Positions 6,539-11,434 of a stretch of DNA of 11,434 bases are shown in pieces (position 1 is the first letter of the stretch; each line of letters begins with the position of its first letter). Made by a program: the position numbers and the translations under genes. A model generated the notes under the pieces. The model did not search any database. It was not told the origin of the DNA and was given only the letters and a program-made list of their open reading frames with translations. Source of the stretch: Thermoproteus sp. UBA157 (GTDB lineage: Archaea > Thermoproteota > Thermoprotei > Thermoproteales > Thermoproteaceae); assembly GCA_002497345.1 (NCBI GenBank), contig DANS01000029.1:5478-16911 (forward strand). Reading direction: 5' to 3'.

Positions 6539-7843
6539 ATGCCGCACCCGCTCGACGAGAGCCCCTGGAGGAAGGCCCATTGGTCCCTATTCGCCATAGT
6601 CTCCCTCAGCTTCCTCCTAGACGGCGTTCTTTTCAGCCTAGTGCCTCTCGTGGCCTATATGTTGCCCGAGCTGGAGCCCTACGCCACGTATATCTTCGCG
6701 GCCAACTCCCTCGCCTATCTGCTGGGCGCCCTCGCCTTCGGCAAGATCTCCGATAGTTTGGGGAGGAGGGCCGGGCTCGTGGCATCTCTAGCCCTATATA
6801 CGGCGGCCTCCATAGCCTTCGTGGCCGCCTATTGGCTCAACGCCTTAGGGCTAGCCGCGGCCTTCCTCCTCACCAGCCTCATAAACTTCGGCGTTGGGGG
6901 CGAGATAGGGCCCGCCTTCTCGGCGCTCGCCGAGCTCGCCCCTGCCAGACATAGGGGCAAGGCCTTGATGCTCGCGGCGAATTTCTGGAACATAGGGGCG
7001 GCCGTCATCGCGGGCTTATCGCTGGTCTATACAGCCCTTTCGAACGACCTACACACGGTGGTCCTCTGGATATTCGGCACCGCGGTCGCCTTGGCGCTCG
7101 TGGTGCTCGCCGCCAGGCTCCACCTCCCCGAATCGCCCAGATGGCTCGCCGCGCGCGGGAGGATCGCGGAGGCCAGGGCCGTGGTCGCCGCGTTCGCCGG
7201 CGTCGAGGCGGACCCGCCGCCGCAGCCCGAGGGCGTGGGGCTGAGGGAGGCGATAAGGACTAGGGCGCTCGGGCTGGCCGTGTTGGCCACGGTCAGCGCC
7301 GCCAACGTGGCGACCTACAACATCGCGGCCTATTATCTCCCCTACGCGCCGGGCTTCGTCTACGGAGCCGACTCGGCGCCCTGGGTGGTCGCCATCTCCA
7401 ACGCGGGCGCGTCCATAGGCGCGTTCCTCCTCCTGCCGCTGATAGACAGATCTAGAAAGGCCTCGCTCACGTCGGCCTACCTGGGCGGCCTCCTCACAGC
7501 CCTCCTCTTCTGGTACTTGGCCTTGAGGGCGGTCCCGCTTGCCGCCTTCCTCGCCGCGCTTTGGATCAACGCGGTCTTCGCCGAGTGGTCCTGGGGGTCC
7601 TTGGGCGTGCTCGAGAGCGAGCTGTTCCCGACGGGCGTCAGGGCCACCGTAGTGGGGCTGATCACGGGAATAGCGTGGGGCGTCAACACGGTCCTCGTCC
7701 TCGTTGAGGGGTACGTCGACGCGGCTACGTTCATGGCCATGAACGCCGCAGTTTGGGCCGCCGGCGTTGTCGCCGCGGTCGTGTGGCATTTGAGAGGGCG
7801 CGAATCGGCGAGGAGAACTCTGGAGGAGCTCCAGAGGGCTTAA
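6539..7843 (+). CDS. MFS transporter, sugar-porter/metabolite-symporter type
   Basis: 434-residue membrane protein of the major facilitator superfamily with about twelve hydrophobic segments. The first helix carries an Asp (FLLDGVLF, Asp29), as in the sugar porter and aromatic acid symporter groups. The loop between helices 2 and 3 has the MFS motif A, GKISDSLGRR at 68-77. PESPRWL at 197-203, after helix 6, is the classic sugar-porter-type signature, and SELFPTGVRAT at 360-370 is the matching motif in the second half. A basic, Ala-rich tail ends the protein. Substrate cannot be assigned: relatives carry sugars, organic acids or aromatic compounds, usually with protons. The ATG is supported by the TATA box at 6511-6520. 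It lies between the Liv operon and the radical SAM gene but has its own promoter, so joint function is not implied. Confidence 0.9.
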   Translation: MPHPLDESPWRKAHWSLFAIVSLSFLLDGVLFSLVPLVAYMLPELEPYATYIFAANSLAYLLGALAFGKISDSLGRRAGLVASLALYTAASIAFVAAYWLNALGLAAAFLLTSLINFGVGGEIGPAFSALAELAPARHRGKALMLAANFWNIGAAVIAGLSLVYTALSNDLHTVVLWIFGTAVALALVVLAARLHLPESPRWLAARGRIAEARAVVAAFAGVEADPPPQPEGVGLREAIRTRALGLAVLATVSAANVATYNIAAYYLPYAPGFVYGADSAPWVVAISNAGASIGAFLLLPLIDRSRKASLTSAYLGGLLTALLFWYLALRAVPLAAFLAALWINAVFAEWSWGSLGVLESELFPTGVRATVVGLITGIAWGVNTVLVLVEGYVDAATFMAMNAAVWAAGVVAAVVWHLRGRESARRTLEELQRA

Positions 7844-7854
7844 CGGAGGCGAGG

Positions 7855-7864
7855 GCTTAAAGCT
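7855..7864 (+). promoter_or_regulatory. TATA-like box for the radical SAM/glycosylase pair
   Basis: GCTTAAAGCT, preceded by purine-rich GGCGAGG, is centred about 24 nt before the GTG at 7883. A second AT-rich stretch, TTATTAAAA at 7867-7875, is too close to the start for a TATA box. Confidence 0.45.
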
Positions 7865-7882
7865 TGTTATTAAAACGGAGTC

Positions 7883-8647
7883 GTGATAGATCCGCGGAGG
7901 CTGCTCGACTTGGTCTTGAAATACGCCGTGAAGGAGGAGGGAGGCGCGGTGTATAGGCGCTATAAGAGGTTCCGCGCGGATAGATGGTACGGCGGCATAG
8001 CGACGGCAGACGTCGTAGGCTGTAATCTGAGGTGCGGCATGTGTTGGGCGTGGCGCAACACCTCCTTCGCGTTGACGGGCGGGGAGTGGATGGCGCCCGA
8101 GGAGGTGGCGGCGAGGCTGGAGGAGATAGCCGAGAGGAGGGGATATAGGCAGGCCAGAATATCCGGCGGCGAGCCCCTCATAGCGCCTGGACACGTATTG
8201 AGGGTCGTGGACCTGCTACGCGATTACGCCTTCATAGTGGAGACCAACGGCTTGTTGATCGATAGGGCTTTGGCCAAGGAGCTGGCCTCGAGGCCAAACG
8301 CCGTGGTCAGGGTGTCCATAAAGGGCGCAACGCCGGAGGAGTTCTCGAGGATAACGATGTCCCCGCCTCAGTACTTCAACGCGCAGCTCGAGGCGATTCG
8401 CCTGCTCGTGGAGAGCGGCATGGAGCCCTGCCGCGACGTCTACCCGGCGGCCATGTTGGGCTTCTCCACCGACGAATCCGCGAAAAAGCTGGAGAGGGCC
8501 CTCGGCGAGATAGATCCGCGTTTGGCCGAGTGCGTGGACGTGGAGTACGTGATTCTGTACCCGCACGTGGTTAAGCTCATGAGGGCCAGAGGGCTCGTCC
8601 CCACGAGGGCGGTCGCGCCGAACGGCGTCCCGGCTTTTATGATATGA
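7883..8647 (+). CDS. Radical SAM protein of unknown specificity
   Basis: 254-residue enzyme with the cysteine triad C47-x3-C51-x2-C54 (CNLRCGMC), which binds the [4Fe-4S] cluster that cleaves S-adenosylmethionine. SGGEP at 94-98 is the SAM-contact GGE motif, ETNG at 120-123 the next strand, and VSIKG at 144-148 the following one, as in pyruvate-formate-lyase-activating-type and related archaeal Fe-S oxidoreductases. No second cluster-binding Cys set (SPASM or similar) is seen; the other cysteines, 183 and 217, are isolated. The GTG start is supported by the TATA-like element 24 nt upstream. The substrate is unknown. The stop overlaps the start of the DNA glycosylase gene by four bases, so the two are co-translated, which suggests but does not prove a shared role, for example in nucleic acid repair or modification. 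Confidence 0.88.
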   Translation: MIDPRRLLDLVLKYAVKEEGGAVYRRYKRFRADRWYGGIATADVVGCNLRCGMCWAWRNTSFALTGGEWMAPEEVAARLEEIAERRGYRQARISGGEPLIAPGHVLRVVDLLRDYAFIVETNGLLIDRALAKELASRPNAVVRVSIKGATPEEFSRITMSPPQYFNAQLEAIRLLVESGMEPCRDVYPAAMLGFSTDESAKKLERALGEIDPRLAECVDVEYVILYPHVVKLMRARGLVPTRAVAPNGVPAFMI

Positions 8648-9408
8648 ACTGCCTCGATTTGACCCTCTACCCCAGCTTGACCCTCGCCCTACTGGGCGAT
8701 AACTACGTCAAGAAATTCGGCGTGAAGAAGGGCGTCCACGCCGGCGACGATCCCCATTTGTCGGGCAGATGGTACAGCCCCTGGAGATATATAAACGACG
8801 CGGAGGGGCCCATGAGAGATGTCGTGCATGAGCTCCTCGAGAAATTCGGCGATTGCGTCGGCATATCCATATCGCCCGGCGACGAGGATTTGGTCTTCGT
8901 GACGGCGTTTCTCACGCAGAACACCGAATACCATGTCAACGTTCTGAGGTGGACCAAAGCCCTTTTCTCGAGGTCGGAGCGCCTCGAGGAAATCGCCGAG
9001 GCGGCGCCCGAGGTCGGCAGAAGCTATCAACTCCGGAGGCTCCCCGACGCGGTCCGCGGCTACTTGGCCTTGGGGCGGCCAAGAGATAGAGCGGCTCTGT
9101 TGAGGATCAAGGGAGTGGGCCCGAAAATCGCGGACCTCTTCTTGCTATTCACGGGCGACACCACGTCTGCGCCTGTCGACAAGCACTACATGCGCGTTGC
9201 GCCCAAGCTCGGGCTTACGGGGAGGGCGCCCGAGCCCTCGTATTGCAGGAGGTATGCCTGCGAGGCGTGCCCCTTAGCGCGTAGTTGTCTAAGGTGGCAG
9301 TCGTATTCGAGGCTGGGAAGGCTGGCGGGATGGGTTCAGACAGTGGCGTATCTGATCGATAAGGGTATTCTCGACGGCCCAGGCTTATCCGCGCCGAGCC
9401 CTTCCTGA
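8644..9408 (+). CDS. HhH-GPD DNA glycosylase/AP lyase, endonuclease III-like, with Fe-S loop
   Basis: 254 residues. Base-excision repair glycosylase that would remove damaged bases and cut the abasic site. The helix-hairpin-helix is at about 154-165 (RIKGVGPKIADL). Lys161 matches the Schiff-base lysine of endonuclease III (Lys120) and Asp179 (PVDKHY) its catalytic Asp138, with the same spacing of 18. TQNT at 91-94 corresponds to the SAQAT-type Gln loop. Four cysteines, C201-x4-C206-x2-C209-x5-C215, resemble the endonuclease III [4Fe-4S] loop (C-x6-C-x2-C-x5-C), but the first interval is two shorter. The loop also lies only 22 residues after the Asp, against 49 in E. coli, and is followed by a 39-residue tail. 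An N-terminal extension of about 80 residues precedes the usual fold. The Lys/Asp spacing argues against the AGOG 8-oxoguanine family. Damage specificity is unknown. Confidence 0.85.
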   Translation: MNCLDLTLYPSLTLALLGDNYVKKFGVKKGVHAGDDPHLSGRWYSPWRYINDAEGPMRDVVHELLEKFGDCVGISISPGDEDLVFVTAFLTQNTEYHVNVLRWTKALFSRSERLEEIAEAAPEVGRSYQLRRLPDAVRGYLALGRPRDRAALLRIKGVGPKIADLFLLFTGDTTSAPVDKHYMRVAPKLGLTGRAPEPSYCRRYACEACPLARSCLRWQSYSRLGRLAGWVQTVAYLIDKGILDGPGLSAPSPS

Positions 9409-9713
9409 GCCGTTACGGCGGGATCTTCTCGATCGATGCGGGCTCATGGCCGCGTCCTCCCGGAAATCCTCGCCGTCCTCCGAGGCGGCCGAGGGCGCGA
9501 AGAAGGAATTTAATTCGGGGTGGGCCGCGCCCCCGGGGCGCCCGGAGTTGAAAGGGGGCATTCGACGGAGCGTAGTCCTCCACACGGCGGAGGCGGCTGA
9601 AGCGGTTTGAGGCGCTGGGCGGAGCTCGCCGAGCGGCGCTTTAACTGCTCGCTGGCGCTCGGGCCGGATACGCTCCGCGCCGCCTATGCGGATCGGCGTT
9701 TTCGGCCGGGGGC
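9409..9713. other. Convergent intergenic region with inverted repeats, no confident gene
   Basis: This 305-bp gap lies between the ends of two convergent genes. It contains an 11-bp perfect palindrome, GAATTTAATTC (9506-9516), that could serve as a TATA box on either strand. A GC-rich stem at 9527-9541 follows. At 9617-9681 there is a nested inverted repeat: outer arms GCGGAGC (9619-9625) and GCTCCGC (9672-9678), inner arms CCGAGCG (9629-9635) and CGCTCGG (9656-9662). A 54-codon ORF at 9446-9610 has no ribosome binding site or recognisable family. No tRNA or C/D-box RNA pattern was found. The hairpins may act in termination or belong to an unrecognised small RNA. Confidence 0.4.
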
Positions 9714-10241
9714 CTAGGGCCTCGCGTATGCCTCCAGCTGTTTATAGAGGGCGTCCAGCTCCGCCCTAAGCCTGGCGAGGTTCTCGTCCAGCTCCTTTAT
9801 CCTCGGCTTGATCTCCTCCTCCCAGATGCGCCTAACTCTCGGCGGAGCCCTTCTGGCCAGCTGGGCAGACCTCAAGGCGGCTGAAACCTCAAGGGGTCTC
9901 AGCTCCCAAGGAAGCCTCTCGGCCTCGGCCCTCCTGAGCGCCAAGAACCTCTCGCCTAGCTCCACGGCTTGTAGGTGATGCGCGAAGAGGTGGAGCAAGG
10001 TGTCAAGGCCAGCTCTGTAGCTCATCCTTATCGTTCCGAGCTCGTAAACGCCCAAAATATGTCTACAAAGCCCTTGCCCGCCCCCGCACTCGTCTATCGG
10101 GATCGCGACGGCCACGACTCTGGGTCTTTGAACGCCTAGTTGCTCGGCGTAGATCTCCAATATCCCCTCCGCGCCGCTCTCTATATCGCCGAGAGGCCTC
10201 AAGACGAGCTCCTCAACGGCCTTGGCGAATTGGCGATCCAT
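9714..10241 (-). CDS. Hypothetical zincin-like protein with degenerate HExxH motif
   Basis: 175 residues from the ATG at 10241. A longer frame to 10397 exists, but it would run through the promoter and into thymidine kinase, so the shorter start is preferred; a TATA box lies about 24 nt upstream. Residues 74-91 (SYRAGLDTLLHLFAHHLQ) look like the helix that carries HExxH in zinc metallopeptidases, and LEVSAA near Glu118 resembles the downstream Glu ligand of such families. Here the motif reads H84-LFA-H88, with Leu85 (codon CTC) instead of the catalytic Glu, so peptidase activity is unlikely although metal could still bind. Residues 52-61 hold two Cys and a His (CGGGQGLCRH). The C-terminal 40 residues are charged and heptad-like (predicted coiled coil). 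Convergent with the glycosylase, divergent from tdk. Function unknown. Confidence 0.72.
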   Translation of the reverse strand: MDRQFAKAVEELVLRPLGDIESGAEGILEIYAEQLGVQRPRVVAVAIPIDECGGGQGLCRHILGVYELGTIRMSYRAGLDTLLHLFAHHLQAVELGERFLALRRAEAERLPWELRPLEVSAALRSAQLARRAPPRVRRIWEEEIKPRIKELDENLARLRAELDALYKQLEAYARP

Positions 10242-10258
10242 ATTATCTCCCAAATTGA

Positions 10259-10275
10259 GGATTAAATCGTTAAAC
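10259..10275. promoter_or_regulatory. Shared AT-rich promoter between the zincin-like gene and tdk
   Basis: GGATTAAATCGTTAAAC holds one or two TATA-like elements. ATTAAATC (10261-10268) is about 24 nt from the minus-strand ATG at 10241 and about 29 nt from the tdk GTG at 10294; CGTTAAACG (10268-10276) is about 22 nt from tdk. The starts are only 52 bases apart, so both genes must be transcribed from this short interval. Confidence 0.55.
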
Positions 10276-10293
10276 GCCCGCGCGAGGGGAGGC

Positions 10294-10866
10294 GTGTTGG
10301 TGGTCATAGTCGGCCCCATGTTCGCCGGGAAGACCACCGAGCTCATAAGGAGGGTCGAGAGACAGATGATAGCCGGAAAGACGGCGGTTATATTCAAGCC
10401 GGCCTTGGACTCCCGCTACGACGCGTCCTCCGTTGTGTCCCACAATGGGCTCAAACTAAGGGCCTTCGTGGTGCCGAGCGACGAAGACGGCGTGAGGATT
10501 ATAGAGAGGGAGGGCGCTAAATACGACGTAGTTGCCGTGGACGAGATCCAGTTCTTCCCGCCCTCGCTCGCCGAGGTGTTGGATCGGCTGGCCTACGGGA
10601 GGCTCGTGGTGGCGGCGGGGCTGAACCTGGACTACAAGGGCGAGCCCTTCGAGACCACCATGAGGGCCATGGCCTACGCCGATAAGGTCGTCTCGCTGAC
10701 GGCCGTGTGCAAGGTCTGCGGGAGGCCCGCCACGAGGACGCAGAGGCTTATAGGGGGCAAGCCGGCCCCGGCGGATGGCCCCCGCATACTCGTGGGAGGG
10801 GCCGAGACTTATGAGGCAAGATGCAGGAGGCACCACGAAGTCCCCGGGAGGGGAATTCGTCCTTGA
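10294..10866 (+). CDS. tdk: Thymidine kinase (type II, TK1-like)
   Basis: 190 residues from the GTG at 10294. Salvage enzyme that phosphorylates thymidine to dTMP using ATP, in the cytoplasm. P-loop GPMFAGKTT at 7-15; VDEIQFF at 82-88 holds the Walker B Asp and catalytic Glu84; AGLNLDYKGEPF at about 107-118 begins the lasso loop over the nucleoside. The structural zinc site is complete: Cys139 and Cys142 (CKVC), then Cys177 and His180 (CRRH). Length is typical of type II enzymes. The start is chosen because MLVVIVGPM matches the family N-terminus and the purine-rich GAGGGGAGG lies directly upstream. An in-frame TTG at 10222 would extend into the divergent gene and is rejected. The 3' end runs in the same frame, after the stop, into a doubtful membrane ORF. 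Confidence 0.94.
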   Translation: MLVVIVGPMFAGKTTELIRRVERQMIAGKTAVIFKPALDSRYDASSVVSHNGLKLRAFVVPSDEDGVRIIEREGAKYDVVAVDEIQFFPPSLAEVLDRLAYGRLVVAAGLNLDYKGEPFETTMRAMAYADKVVSLTAVCKVCGRPATRTQRLIGGKPAPADGPRILVGGAETYEARCRRHHEVPGRGIRP

Positions 10867-11270
10867 CCTGCAAAGCGTATATGGCCATCTCGAGCGTTGT
10901 TGTGGCGGAGGCGCTTTATCGTGGGGACCTCCCTCGCCTTAATCGGCATGTTGGGCGGGGCGTTGTATTGGCTCGGCGGGAAGTTCCGCGAGATGTCCGC
11001 GGAGCTGGGAGCCGCCTATTTCCCAAGCCGGGGGCGTCGGACTGCGGGCGTTGGGCCCATCTGGATTTCGGCCCAGCGGCCTTGGGCATCGCCGGGGATC
11101 CCCCTTAGGTGGCAGCACGCCTTTAGGATCCTCCGGCCGTCGGGGGGAGGGGGTTCGCCCCCTGGCAACCCTCTCCGGCCCGCAGAGCGCATCGCCGCAG
11201 TGATGCGCCTCGCCGTAGACCTAAGCATCCCAAGCGCCTAAAAGCTTTAATATAGATCGCCGGAGCGGTT
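10867..11270. other. Intergenic region after tdk: doubtful small ORF and two hairpins
   Basis: 404 bp with no firm gene. An open frame in the tdk frame, directly after the tdk stop, runs to 11241. From TTG 10897 it encodes 114 residues starting LWRRRFIVGTSLALIG, a basic-hydrophobic signal- or anchor-like N-terminus, but the rest is Pro/Gly/Arg-rich and low in complexity, and a GTG at 10921 has GGAGGCG upstream. It may be a small membrane protein, a decayed gene or chance. Toward the end are two perfect hairpins: AGGGGG-TTCG-CCCCCT at 11148-11163 and GCGCATC/GATGCGC at 11187-11208. CTCCGGCC occurs twice (11131-11138 and 11173-11180). Confidence 0.35.
11245..11254 (+). promoter_or_regulatory. 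TATA box for the CARF-like gene
   Basis: CTTTAATATA is centred about 22 nt before the ATG at 11271, the spacing used elsewhere in this window, so the gene is probably leaderless. Confidence 0.6.
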
Positions 11271-11434
11271 ATGGGGGGCGAAGTCGTCGTGGCGCCTTTG
11301 GGCAACCCCAAAGCGTATAAGGCGGTGACCTACGTAGTCGGCGAGAAGCGGGTGAGCGGGAAGCTTTCTGCCCTGGCCGTTAAGGAGGCCAGGGGGTCCG
11401 AGAGGCTCCTGCTGCTCGCCGGCTTCAGCCTCTG
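11271..11434 (+). CDS. Partial Csx1-like CARF-domain protein (N-terminus only)
   Basis: Open frame with no stop before the window edge; 54 codons are visible. The pattern is a first hydrophobic strand (EVVVAPLGNP, 4-13), then Y16 and VTYVVG (19-24), a SGKLSALAV stretch (29-37), and a second strand (ERLLLLAGFSL, 44-54). This follows the start of CRISPR-associated Csx1 proteins such as SSO1389 of Sulfolobus: strand, G-(D/N)-x3-Y-x2-V-x-Y, variable loop, helix, then a strand ending in P/G-x-SL. In that family the N-terminal CARF domain binds cyclic oligoadenylate made by type III CRISPR complexes, and a C-terminal HEPN domain degrades RNA. Neither the effector domain nor CRISPR repeats are in this window, so the call rests on a short stretch. 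The start is supported by the TATA box 22 nt upstream. Confidence 0.5.
   Translation, partial: MGGEVVVAPLGNPKAYKAVTYVVGEKRVSGKLSALAVKEARGSERLLLLAGFSL

Noticed and set aside
6539..7843. MFS gene as part of the Liv operon
   Set aside because: A TATA box starts directly after the livF stop at leaderless distance from its ATG, so it is better treated as a separate transcription unit.
7049..8194. Long minus-strand ORF of 381 codons opposite the MFS and radical SAM genes
   Set aside because: It spans two well-supported plus-strand genes and encodes an Arg/Pro/Gly-rich sequence typical of antisense frames in GC-rich DNA.
9546..9554. AGTTGAAAG, resembling the 3' end of many crenarchaeal CRISPR repeats
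   Set aside because: It occurs once, with no repeated copies at spacer distance, so there is no CRISPR array here.
9446..9610. 54-codon ORF in the convergent gap
   Set aside because: No ribosome binding site or well-placed promoter and no family resemblance; compared with Sec61-beta and similar small proteins and found unlike.
9611..9690. Possible tRNA because of nested GC stems
   Set aside because: No T-arm loop (TTCRANNY) and no acceptor pairing with the right arm lengths could be fitted on either strand.
10242..10397. N-terminal extension of the zincin-like protein by 52 residues
   Set aside because: It would cover the only promoter region and overlap thymidine kinase antisense; the ATG at 10241 has a TATA box at the right distance.

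Overview
The window looks like chromosomal DNA of a hyperthermophilic crenarchaeon of the Thermoproteales type (Thermoproteus or Pyrobaculum-like; the species is not determined). The evidence is archaeal TATA boxes centred about 22-29 nt before start codons (leaderless or very short-leader transcripts), GTG starts, heavy use of ATA (Ile) and AGG (Arg) codons, archaeal-style membrane-anchored binding proteins with Ser/Thr/Pro linkers, and GC-rich coding DNA with short AT-rich promoters. No rRNA, tRNA, CRISPR array or insertion sequence was recognised.

Bases 94-6509 hold a complete HAAT-type (branched-chain amino acid family, Liv) ABC importer with two substrate-binding proteins. Binding protein A (94-1431) is on the minus strand. 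Facing away from it are livH (1531-2478) and livM (2475-3641), then binding protein B (3660-4994), livG (5027-5785) and livF (5787-6509). A and B are paralogs in inverted orientation around livHM. They are a mosaic: at least six blocks, about 600 bp in total, look identical base for base, separated by diverged segments. The identity begins at the start codon and ends inside the stop codon. B keeps the Cys pair expected for the LivJ disulfide and A has lost both. Recombination between the 217-bp identical 5' blocks would invert livHM and exchange which binding protein sits in the operon. This is the most striking structure in the window.

Bases 6539-9408 carry three more plus-strand genes: an MFS transporter of the sugar-porter/metabolite-symporter type with its own promoter, then a radical SAM enzyme and an endonuclease III-like HhH DNA glycosylase joined by an ATGA overlap. 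A 305-bp convergent gap (9409-9713) follows, rich in inverted repeats.

Bases 9714-10866 hold a divergent pair sharing one AT-rich promoter: a small minus-strand protein with a degenerate zincin motif (HLFAH in place of HExxH), and a type II thymidine kinase. The next 404 bp contain only a doubtful small membrane-protein ORF and two strong hairpins. The window ends inside a gene (from 11271) whose first 54 residues resemble the N-terminus of Csx1-type CARF proteins, so a type III CRISPR-associated locus may lie to the right.
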